A stretch of 64,000 bases of DNA from Bretschneidera sinensis (Eukaryota; Streptophyta; Magnoliopsida; Brassicales; Akaniaceae): assembly GCA_023935145.1 (NCBI GenBank), contig CM043700.1:137917328-137981327 (forward strand), in the 5' to 3' direction. Below the pieces are notes generated by a model. It saw nothing but the letters and a program-made list of their open reading frames with translations, had not been told where the DNA came from and did not search any database. Below are positions 1 to 10,900 of this stretch, one piece after another. Every line of letters starts with the position of its first letter. The first letter of the stretch is position 1. A program made the position numbers and the translations under genes.

Positions 1-2312
1 AGAATGGAGTTGCTGAAAGAAAACATAGGCACATTGTTGAGACTGCTCGCTCCCTTCTCTTATCTGCTGGTGTCCCAAGTCCTTTTTGGGGTGAAGCTAT
101 TCTCACCACTGTGCATTTGATCAATAGAATACCTACAGCTCATACTTCAGGTTTGTCTCCCTATGAAAAATTACATGGCCACTCTCCTAACTACTCTTCT
201 TTACGAGTGTTTGGTTACACTTGCTTTGTTCTTCGTCCCAGTGTCGAGCGCAACAAGTTGTCTTCTCATTCCGCCATTTGTATTTTTCTTGGTTATGGTG
301 CAGGTCAAAAGGGTTATCGTTGCTATGATCCTGTGGCTTAAAAGTTATATGTCTCTCGTCATGTCTTTTTCCTTGAACATATTCCCTTATTCTCTATTTC
401 TACCATGCCACATACATTATCTAAGTCTGATCTCATAAGCATTGATCCATTCCTAGATGATCCTCCTCACCTTCCACCCACTATTAGCCCCTCTTTCTTA
501 GCTGATGTTTCCCCTCCTCCAATGCAGCCTTTTCCTTATCATTATTCTCGCAGGACTCAAGCAACTACTGATGGTGCAACTCGTGATATTTCTAATGCTT
601 CGTCTTCCACAGACGATGATCCTCTATCTCTTCCTACGGTATCTCAACACCTCCTGTGATTGCAGATCCTACATCATCACGCTATCCAAAGCGCACTCGT
701 AAGTTCACTCAGTTACTTAATTTTGCTTATTCTTGTTATTCACCTTCATTTACTTCATTTTTAGTGTCTCTTCACAATTTTGAGCCCACCTCCTATACAG
801 AAGCTGTTCTTGATCCCAATTGGCAACAGGCTATGGCTAAAGAACTTGTTGCTCTACATCGGACCGATACTTGGGATTTGGTATCTCTTCCACCTGGTTA
901 GAATGCTATTGGTTCTCGTTGGGTCTATAAGATCAAAACAAAGTCAGATGGTTCAGTTGAGCGTTACAAAACCAGGTTAGTTGCAAAGGGTTTTGCTCAG
1001 AAATATGGTATGGACTATGAGGAGACTTTTGCACCGGTTGCCAAGATGACCACTGTACATGCTCTCATTGCGGTTGCTTCAGTCCGCAAATGGCATATCT
1101 CTCAGATGGATATCAAAAATGCCTTTTTAAATGGAGATCTTAAAGAGGAAGTTTATATGGTACCTCCTCCTGGAGTGTCTCATAATCCTGGGGAAGTTTG
1201 CAGACTTAAAAAGGCGTTGTATGGTCTCAAACAAGCCCCTCGTGCTTGGTTTGAGAGGTTCTCTACCGTGGTTACTTCTCTTGGTTTTTTCTCTAGTGCT
1301 CATGATTCAGCTCTTTTTGTTAAGTCCACCTCTGCTAGCCGTATTCTTCTTTCGCTTTATGTTAATGACATGATTATTACTGGTGATGATGTTGTTGGTA
1401 TTGCATTGCTGAAGGCAGAATTAACTCATCAGTTTGACATGAAAGATTTAGGCCCTTTACGTTACTTCTTGGGTATTGAGGTTGCCCCTTTCTCCTAAGG
1501 GTTATCTTCTATCTCAATCAAAATACATAGCAGATATCCTTCAGCGAGCTCGGCTTACCGATACTCGGACATGTGATACACCTTTAGAACTTAATGCTCG
1601 ATATGGCCCTACAAATGGTACTCCATTACCTGATCCCACTTTGTACCAGACCTTGGTTGGTAGCTTAATTTATCTCACTATCACCCGACCAGATATTGCT
1701 TATGCTGTCCACATTGTCAGTCGGTTTATTGCATCTCCCACTACAGTTCATTGGGCTGCTGTTCTTCGTATTTTGCGCTATCTACGAGGTACTCTTTGTC
1801 AATGTCTTATTTTCCGCTCCAATTCTTCTTTGGATCTTTGTGCATATTCTGATGCTAATTGGGCTGGTGACCCCAATGATCGTAAGTCTACTACTGGCTT
1901 TTGCATCTTCTTAGGTGGGTCTCTTATTTCATGGAAGAGTAAGAAGCAACAAGTTGTTTCTCGCTCCTCCACAGAGGCCGAATACCGTGCAATGGCAACT
2001 ACCACAAATGAGATTGTTTGGTTGCGTTGGCTCTTGGCAGATATGGGGGTCCCAATTACTACTCCTACTCCGCTTTATTGTGATAACAAGAGTGCAATTC
2101 AAATTGCCCGTAATTCAGTTTTTCATGAGTGGACTAAACATATTGATATTGATTGTCATACTACTCGGCAGGAATTACAGTGTGGGACGATTACATTGCC
2201 ATTTATATCTTCGTCCATGCAGATAGCTGACTTCTTCACCAAGTCTCAAACTGTTCAGCGGTTTCGTTTCTTTGTTGACAAACTCTCGATGCTTCTTGCT
2301 GCTGCATCGTGA
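1..2312 (+). mobile_element. Ty1/Copia retrotransposon, degraded pol (integrase end, RT, RNase H)
   Basis: This is the 3' part of a Copia pol gene; the element continues left of the window. Translation gives the integrase C-terminal region (about 1-340), a Ser/Pro-rich linker, then reverse transcriptase (about 780-1490: a WVYK block, the RLVAKGFAQ block, and the QMDIKNAFLNG and LYGLKQAPRAW blocks) and RNase H (about 1476-2312: YSDANWAGD, SWKSKKQ, STEAEYRA). It is broken: in-frame stops near 339 and 899, frame changes near 650 and 1490, and the RT catalytic box reads YVND instead of YVDD at about 1360-1372. The element is therefore dead. The order integrase-RT-RNase H is the Copia order, not Gypsy. 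The 3' LTR follows directly. Confidence 0.93.
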
Positions 2313-2325
2313 CTTTGAGAGAAGA

Positions 2326-2534
2326 TGTTAGAAATTATTTTTATTATTATGTTTATTAGCATATTTTCATCACTGTTTTAAGGATTGTCTTTTTCCTTTA
2401 GCAACCTATATATACTCTTAATTGTATTCTCAATGTAATAGAACTAATGTAAACATTTGTACAATCTCTTTATTCTCTTCAATTCTCACATCTCTTCACT
2501 CTCTTAAATTCTCACAATTTTCACCAGCACAACA
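2326..2534 (+). repeat. 3' LTR of the Copia element
   Basis: The pol stop at 2310-2312 is followed by a purine-rich tract (2317-2325, gagagaaga) and then TGTTAGAAATT, the expected start of an LTR. A TATA-like stretch lies near 2405-2418. The segment ends at about 2534 in CACAACA. The right boundary is chosen from the TG...CA rule only, because the 5' LTR and its target duplication are outside the window. Confidence 0.65.
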
Positions 2535-3067
2535 ATTCCTAAGCCTCAAGGTATGTGTTCTATAAGTTCGTTTCTTAACGTGCTTGACCTTGTTTATAGT
2601 TTCTTTCTGTGAGAAGGTTGATCTGACAGCCTCAAGCTCATATTATCTTGAGACTCTGGATGGTTAGGGCAAAATAAAAATGTATGATGGATTAAATTTT
2701 CAAGTAATTACATGTTTGGATTAAAGAAAAAATTGGACAGAAGCTTCCTTGTGGTCCACCGGGAAATTACCCCCACAACTCTACGTAGGCATTAACTGTT
2801 TATGTTTTTAGATTAAAAAAAAAATTGTGTTCTATTATATATAGCATATTCTTTGAATTTTATTCGAAATGAATGTATCCTTTGACAAATAAAATGATTA
2901 CACGTTTTTATAAGAGGAATTAGAGGGGTATTTCTGATTTGAACTATGAACTATCTACCACTCTGCAGGGTAAACATCCATGTCTCGAAGATGGTACCTG
3001 TGCTGGAATGCCTTCATATTTGGGAAATGCTCTGTATAAATAAATTAAAAAAGCATAACATATAATT
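2535..3067. other. Intergenic, no gene seen
   Basis: AT-rich DNA between the Copia LTR and the tRNA-like gene. No long ORF, repeat or RNA gene was recognised. Confidence 0.5.
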
Positions 3068-3091
3068 CGCTAGAGGAAGAGCTTGAACATT

Positions 3092-3124
<33 letters not shown>

Positions 3125-3141
3125 AACTGAGCTGCTCCAGC
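3068..3141 (-). tRNA. tRNA-Asn (anticodon GTT), possibly degenerate
   Basis: On the minus strand 74 nt fold as a class I tRNA. The 7-bp acceptor stem (GCTGGAG with CTCTAGC) has one G-U pair, the D arm has a GCTC/GAGC stem, and the anticodon stem TGTGG/CCACA encloses CTGTTAA. The anticodon is GTT (complement of 3105-3107), and the body closely matches plant tRNA-Asn as I recall it. A run of six T on the minus strand (3047-3052) lies about 16 nt downstream and would serve as a Pol III terminator. Two things suggest decay: the T stem (GAATG/TCTTC) has one mismatch and one wobble, and the internal A box starts CAGC rather than TAGC. It may be a weak gene or a tRNA pseudogene. Confidence 0.8.
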
Positions 3142-3277
3142 TGATAACAAATGCAATTCATATTATTTAATTTTTATTTCCACCAAAACTAAAATAGCAA
3201 ACAAAAATACTTTGAAAGGTTGCATGCAAGTTGAACTTTTCAGTTTTAATTTCCAAACTAAGAAAAATCAACATTTC

Positions 3278-3763
3278 TGATACTGTTAAAAAACACAACC
3301 AATAAGAAGATGACACGTAGACCATTTCAAGAATAGGCGGTAGGTTGACACGTGGATGACCCCGATTTGGACAACTGGACCCCAAGTCATCACTGTCCTC
3401 CAAGTCATCACTGTCATCCAGGTCATCACCGCCCTTGGCATAAGGGCCCAAGACGACACAGCTGGGTCTCTTAGGCATCATTGCCCACCCAGCTGGATCT
3501 CCACATCATCACCGCCCTTGGTGAAAGGCCATCTCAAAGTCCTATAAAAGGACTCAGGTATGCATTCAAAAAGGGATCAACTTCTTCTTAACTTAAAAAA
3601 GAGAACGCCCTGTATTTTCATGCATCCTATCTTATACTAATTAAGACTTCGGAGCATCCTCGGAGGCATTCCTCCAACGACCCCCTAGCTCACATTTTCT
3701 CCCCTGTGCAGGCTTCCTCGAGACCCGGCCTCCAACTCAGCAAGCACATTTTTGGCATCAACA
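3278..3763 (+). mobile_element. Solo LTR with 5-bp target site duplication
   Basis: The 486-bp segment begins TGATACTG and ends GGCATCAACA. It is flanked by the identical pentamer ATTTC at 3273-3277 and 3764-3768, the signature of an LTR retrotransposon insertion reduced to one LTR by recombination. A TATA box (tataaaag, about 3542-3549) lies mid-LTR on the plus strand, as expected of an LTR promoter. The left half has short GTCATCAC repeats (3387-3430), and the right half is GC-richer than its surroundings. No internal retroviral sequence remains, so the superfamily cannot be read directly. Short ORFs on both strands here are accidental. Confidence 0.85.
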
Positions 3764-3768
3764 ATTTC

Positions 3769-4095
3769 AATTAAATTAAATTTTGTATTAATTTCAAAAA
3801 GATAAAAACTGCAATTATATTTCATGAAATTCATACAAAATTCATTGATTTCTATTTTAATGAAAATACAAAAACACCCATAAGGTATTATTTAGTAGTA
3901 TTTCATATAAATAATTTTCCATTCTAATTAATAAAAATTATGTATGATTCAGTATTAGTACCTTCTTATTTATAATTTCATGATAATAAAGAGTAATGCT
4001 AATTTCGTAGTTTGTGAAAGGACTAAAATGCCTCTAATAATAATTACAGTCGGTATAGTTTTGCAATAATGCTCATTCACTTCAATATCAGAAGG
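3769..4095. other. Intergenic, no gene seen
   Basis: AT-rich unique-looking DNA between the solo LTR and the SINE-like insert. Nothing recognisable. Confidence 0.5.
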
Positions 4096-4204
4096 GCATA
4101 ATTTGACCCGACTTTTTTGGCCTTGTGGTCATCTCGGTTCTTTCTAAGACCCCGAGTTTCGATCACTTCCCATCAATTTACCAAAAAAATAAAAGCATAG
4201 TTTG
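4096..4204 (+). mobile_element. SINE-like insert with imperfect target duplication
   Basis: A tRNA-like head (GGCCTTGTGGTCATCTCGG, then a B-box-like GAGTTTCGATCAC) is followed by an A-rich tail (ccaaaaaaataaaa). The segment lies between GCATAATTTG (4096-4105) and GCATAGTTTG (4195-4204), which differ at one base and fit an aged target site duplication. It is short and the B box is poor, so it is less certain than the two SINEs further on. Confidence 0.5.
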
Positions 4205-4936
4205 CAAATGACTGAATTACACATCATTTCCATGTCAAGATTGAAACACACTTATCATTAAGTGTCAAAATGTAATAAAATCATGCTATATCTAATTTTC
4301 TCTGCATGGAGCATTGACATTTCTTCATGTAATTGTGCAGCATAATACAATGATACGGAGCATGTAATTCTCACTAATTAAGAGTAAAAACTAATGATAG
4401 TATTTGGGATTTCTTTTCTTTACATGACAAACAAATTAGGAGCATAAACAGTAAGCCATATACAGATGGTGGTCTAACCATTGCGAATGACAATTGCATC
4501 CCATGATCGTAGATGGCTTCATCACATAAGAGTATATCCTCTGAGCAAAAATTCCTCCAATCGCTCAGAGCTGTTTCAAAGAGAAGCACACAATTTTAAC
4601 ATTCATATCGTTTTTTTTCTTTCTCAATCAAGCCATCAACATTATCAAACAAGATGTTCTGTTCTGGTTAACAATTTTCTTCTTTGCTACTAAAAACTTA
4701 GTGTGGGCAAAAAGTGGATTGGATGAGTTGCTTCCCGTGATAATATGGGAAACAAAGCAGCCAAAAAGTGGTGTTTCCATGCCAGCCAAAAAAAATGCTG
4801 TTGCAGTAAACAAACATAACCTCAACTTAACCAACTTTCTCCAAAACTAAAACATAAATTGCAACACCGGCACCCCACCTTCCCCCAAAGAAAGGAAAAG
4901 AGCGAGAAAGAATCACCTGTATGCAGTGCCGTCATT

Positions 4937-7900
4937 TTATATTCTGTTCAGGGGGATCCTATTGCCCTGATGAGGAATCCTTTCCACACAAGAAATTACC
5001 TGCGGCATTGTCATACCAACTGAAACAATGATCTCTGCAATACAAAGGGGAAAAAAGTCAATAGAAATAATGCGAGTATGCATGCAGGCATGAAAACATG
5101 TCATTTGTTATCCCAATCAAATGTTAAAATCTATTTGGAGGTTTATTGTTGAAAGAGATCACTTATGGAGGAAGGTAGTGAAGGCCAAATTTGGGTTAGA
5201 TATCGATGGATGGATGTCTAAGAAGCCTCGGGGAGCCTATGGAGTGGGAGTGTGGAAGTGTATTAGGAATGGGTGGGAAGATGTTCGGAACTTTGTCGAA
5301 GATGAAGCACGGATTCAATCTTGTTACTCCTTTACTAATGAAGTGATCTCATGGATTGTGCCGTTTTTTCGTAATGTTCATGATTGGAAAGTTGCTTCAT
5401 TTTTGGGAGTCTTACATAATTCTAGTAATGAGATGGGGAGAAAGGATGTAATGAGATGGGGGCCTAACTCGATGAAAGGGTTTAAGGTGAAAGATTTTAA
5501 CAAACTTCTCTTTGATAGAGCCTTTCCTATGATTACCCTAATTTCCCTTGGAAAGCAATATGGTGCGCCCAAGCACCTAAGAAAGTAAGTTTTTTTGTTT
5601 GGGAAATCTCATAGGATAGAATTCTTACTATTGATAATTTTCATAGAAGGGGAAAGGTAATTGTGAATAGGTGCTATATTTGTAAAGAATATGCTGAATC
5701 TGTGTATCATCTTTTGTTTGAGTGCTCTTTAACTAGGAGTTTGTGAGAGGTGGCTTATAGAATTTTGGGGTTTTCATGGGTGGTTGCGAGTTCTGTGAGA
5801 TATGAAATCTGGCATGGAGTGGCTTGAGGGCTTCCAAAGAGGTCAAGAAAGCGGTAGAGTTGTTTCCACACTCTATTTGGTGGATGATTTGGAGAGAAAA
5901 AAACCGAAAGGCTTTTAAAGGAATTGAGAAACCTTTTGCAAATATTAGAGATAGTTGGTTTAATACCCTTAACTTTTAGTTTAAAGGGAATTTCTTTGTA
6001 AATAAGGAAGACTTTCTAGATTTTGTGGAGTTCCTTTATTGTAATTAGCCTTAGCTTTTGAGTTGCACCCTACCCTCTTGGTGCCTTTTTAATAAATTTT
6101 TTACTTATCAAAAAAAAAAATCTATTCTACAATTTAAGATCATTTATGCATGTCTTCCACAGAACAGCCCCATCAACCATATGTAAACTCGTGTGCCAAA
6201 ACCAATCTTTCTCCATCAGCTGCAGTAGAACTAAGAGTTTCCAACTTTTAAATAATTTTTTGACAAGTAAAAGAGTATATAGATCATAAGCACCAAGGGG
6301 GTGCCACCCAAGTACAAAAACTATCTACGAGATAGCATCTCAATGAAGTCTAAGATATATGCATCATTTACAAAAAAATTCTCTTAAACCAAAACCCAAA
6401 AGTATGTAACCACATCAAGGAGGATAGTGGCTAACGGATTTTCCTTGCCATCAAAAGTTCTCTCATTCCGTTCACGCACCAAATGACCAACTTTCAAATA
6501 ATTATAAATCCCATCAGTACTTTCTTGGATTAACCCACAACTCTATCATCTTATAAGAAGCCCCCATTTATTATCATATATATATGCGCTATTGAGAGCA
6601 TATCCCAACATGTCTAACATTCCAAAGATCATTCTTGAACTCCAAATATGTAAATCATTCGATTAGGCAGAAAGAATGGCATTGTCTTGTTAAAACTCAC
6701 TTCAAAAGTGAAAGAGTTTCATACATCAAAAGACTAAGAAGTCCAAATGATGAACTTCGTAATATCCAAAAGAAATGAGAACAAACACTGAAATTTTATA
6801 ACTAGAAAATAGTCAACCATAGGCCAATAACAGGACCATTACAATGATGTACAGTTCAACCATTAGGTTGCCTATGAGATTAGTTCTTTATAATTTTTAG
6901 CACTAATTTTGTTGATTGCCTATTAACACCTATGGTACAGCCTTAGTTGCCATTTGAGAACAACCTATTCCTGCTCATGGCACCGACACAGGCATCCTCA
7001 TTCCATTAAGACCATTTGTAGTGGGTAATCACTTCCAGTTGTTCTTCTACCGTGTAATATATAGCAGCCAACGTTGGCTAACTGGTTAAGGGGAGCATTA
7101 GTTAATTTTTTCTTGGTCATCCAATGCATTATTAATAGAAGTGAAAAGGTATGCCTTCTTTCAAGAAATAGCCGCATGTCCACTCTGTAGTCCAAAATAT
7201 CTTCATGGCACTGTTGGTTGCCATATATCAAGCTAGACTCTTATGTTGTACTATGAATCACTACATCTGTAGCTATAGAAAAAAAAAATCACTAAAGCTA
7301 ATCCACAATATCAATTTAATATTATGCATACCAAAACAGAAAGCAAAATTTTTGGCTACAAACATCATATCCAAGAGCTTTACAGCGAAAAACTTTAGAA
7401 TAAAGTGGAAAACAGACCTATGCCTTCTCGAATGGATAAATTTGGTCTTATTATCTCCTTAGAATTGACAAGAAATATGTCACCAATGTATAGATGGTTT
7501 GTCGGGACATAAATACTGCATAACTCTTCATCTCCATTATCCCTCTGGAATAAACCAAAGAATGATCACGTCAGAGAGAAGCATCAACACGAAGCACATT
7601 TAATGTATAGCCACTTTCGATAATCAAAAAATTGTCTTCCACAATAAACCATCAAAACACAGCAGATTTCCACAGTTCGAAGTTTTATATGAATTTGTGG
7701 ACCAGAAAACACTCCAGAAGTTCAGTTTTTAATTTCAAAATTTTGAAAATATACTAGTAACCTTCCAGATAGCTGCAACGATACCAGCTAATGATGTTTC
7801 ACTGTCAAATCCAATTGAAAATTTCTCTGCTGTCATGTGATAGGATTTGAACCCACACTGTCCCCACCCTCCAAGATCTGAGACATGCATATTATCTGTT

Positions 7901-10900
7901 GCTATGTTCTTTGTTACTTATTGCATAGTAATCCAACTTTCATCATTTTACATGTATATTTGTATGCATGGTTCGGTCAACACATTGGAATGAAAGGAAC
8001 CGTAGAGCTTTTGATGGTGTTGAGAGACCTATCTTTGTAATTAGGGAAAGGTGGATCAACGCTTTTAATTTTTGGATCAAGCGGCATTCTTTTGTAAATG
8101 GCTTAGATTTAATAGATTTTGTGGAGTTTCTCTCGTATAGATGGTCTTATATATGGCTTGCACCCCCTTGGTGCTTTCTTCTTAATACAATTTTTACTTA
8201 TAAAAAAATATTAATTGCTACACATACATAATTTGTCCAATTATAGAATATGGCACTTTTAAGGAGGTGCAATTTTCTCTTTTAAAAGATAATTAAAGAC
8301 AATACTTATTGAAGGATGATTAAGTATAAGCATTTCCATCAGTTCCAATTATGTACAAATACATACCCTTTCTAGCATTTAGGAGCAAAGAACAAACAGA
8401 ACAAGATTTGCAAGTAAAAGTCTAGGAATACATACAATAAACAATGTCAAGCACTACTGTGAAGTGAACTATGGGTTCTCACAGAAATTTTGAGCAAATT
8501 ATCAAGCAAAGAGATCAGCTTCTTTAGATTGGACATGTAACATTTACCTGAAGGACAACAGATGAAGTGATAAAACCAAATGCATATTCACCAAGACGAG
8601 GATGACGAATAATTGCAACCTCTTTAAAAGCAGTAGTATTTTGGTCTGTAGAAAAAGAAGGGAAGAGAATCACGTATCTTTTCTCATACGTAAGAACTCA
8701 CTCATTAAAACATGATTCACTATACATTATCAGAAATCTCATAGTTAACTTGGTTGTCTGAACAAAATGTTTGAAATTAAATAAGTATAAAAACAACTTG
8801 GTATACATGTTTTCACATGAAGATATGACCAAAAGAAAAAGTTGTGCAGCCAACTCAACTACTCGAGAAAAAAGTAGATAAAATCTACTGGTATATTCTA
8901 AATTTAAACATATATTGCTATGTTGATGTGAATGTTGAGTGCAGACATGGATCTAAGTGACTCGTTGATTACCAGAGCTGACTTGTTATACATTTAATTA
9001 ATCGTAAGGTTTTCCACATAATCAAAGGAGAGAATATCAAAATATATTTTAATTTAGCCTTTAACGATGCTGTAGCCGGAAAGCAGCCAATGATAATGGG
9101 AAAAAAGAAACAAAAGAATAAGCCCAATTAGATTCAAACTATAAAGAGCTAGTGATAGATCACACTAGCAATAGCCCGAAAGGCTCTGGTTTAAACCCAG
9201 CACAGCATGCACAATTATAAATAGCACCACAATTCTCCCTTCTGCTTCCCTAGAGCCGAAACAGCTACCACAGAAATGATGAAAAAAAAAGAGAGGAAAG
9301 AATAGATAGAAGAGATGAAAAACAGAGACAAGTTGAACGGAGAAGAATGAAACATGGGACAATGAGAGAGATAAAGAAAGAAGGTAGAACATAGAAGTAT
9401 AAGAGGAAACATTGAAAAAGAAAAAAGGACAAGCAGAATGGAGAAGAAAATATCAGAAAATTGGGAAACGAAGAAAAAGAGAGTGACGAGGAGATGTAGA
9501 TTGAAGAATGGTCATTGAGAAAGAGAAGTGTCTGGTGCTTCGAATAACGTGTCAGACAGATCCCATACCCACACCAGAATTTTGTCATGTCGACATGGGT
9601 GTGTCTCCAAAAATAGCGACTCCAAGCAAAGTAGAATAAATGTATGTATTTGTGCCATTGAGAGTCTTAATTAGGTTTATGCTGAGAGTCCTAATTAGAT
9701 TTCTTATTATATATCCTAGTACATTTTTTAGTCTGTCTTAATTTATTTCCCTCTTATCTAGTTGATGTCTTCTATTAGGTTTGATATTCATAGTACGGTT
9801 GAATTGTATTCAGATCATCAATCAATAATACAAAATTCTTTTCAATTCTTCTTGTCAACACATCCATACGTATATCTATAAATATGTACATATGTATAGA
9901 GGAAGTTGATAATCAAAATCTTTTTGACAAATCTTCTAAGCACCTCAACTAACAAAATCATGACTGATCACATTAAAATATTGCGAATGCAACTTGTGTA
10001 AAACCATATCAACTTGCTTTCTCAACAAAGAACATAATTGACTGCATCTTTGTTTTCTAGGCCCAATATTTTGGAATAGCTTTTAAACAAATTATCGATT
10101 TTCCAGCAGAGTTCATTCCAACAAGCTCTATAAATCAACAAAATGGAAAGGAAGATAAAAAAAAGATAAACAAAAGGGCAGCTCTCTGTTGTGACTGAAA
10201 CATTAGTCAAAACTTCAAAAGTAAACTCTTATCATTTTTCTTATGAGAGTAATGGGAATGAGGAGATTGTAAACCTCATGTTAAAGACAGTATAACACGA
10301 GTAATAAGGCAATGACAGTATAGAAACCAAAACAACAGGTATCACCTGGGGAAATAGCTGCACTAATTTGTTTGGAGGCTGAGTATAGGTGCTTCACAAA
10401 GGGCATCCGCTTTATAAACCATTCCCCAATCCAGAAAACAGTGGCGCCAAACCATGAAGAAGCAAATATACCAACAAAGAAAATAAAAAGTAGAGATGTA
10501 ACAAAACCAAGGCCTGCATCATACAACAATATAACTTGTAAGATCTAGTCAGTGATGAAGTAATGAAAGAGATATGAGGTTCATCCAGACCGCAAGTAAA
10601 TCATGGTCGAGAAATATCAGGAAAGGTCATTACAAAATCCAGCAGAATAGGAAACGAAAAAAACTAGGATCAAAAGTTATAAAGACTCCTTCCCTACCTA
10701 AGAGCCTGACACCAGATCGAGGATTCTTAAATCACAAAACTGTCTTTTCAGCGGAAGATAAGAGCAACAGGATCACCAAATAATCTCCTGACTCAAAAAC
10801 CAAACAAAACAGAGCCCATAACAGGACGGGCTCCGTAAATCCAATGTAATGAAAGGAAGCATGGATGCTGAAACTCTCCACCATTGGTTCACTAACTACG

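Noticed and set aside
3167..3547. ORFs of 104 aa (minus) and 63 aa (plus) with Asp/Ser-rich or Ile/Thr-rich repeats
   Set aside because: They lie inside the solo LTR and come from its GTCATCAC repeats; no protein family, no codon-use signal.
7838..7960. tRNA-like B box on the minus strand (GTGGGTTCAAATCC)
   Set aside because: No A box, tail or flanking duplication could be found, and the segment is inside an intron; too weak to call a SINE.
9140..9215. tRNA-like segment ending GGTTTAAACCCAGC
   Set aside because: It does not fold as a tRNA and has no target duplication or tail.
9165..9588. Three overlapping minus-strand ORFs rich in Phe, Leu and Ser
   Set aside because: They are the complement of a purine-rich tract inside a LIKE-COV intron, and all frames are open there because of composition.
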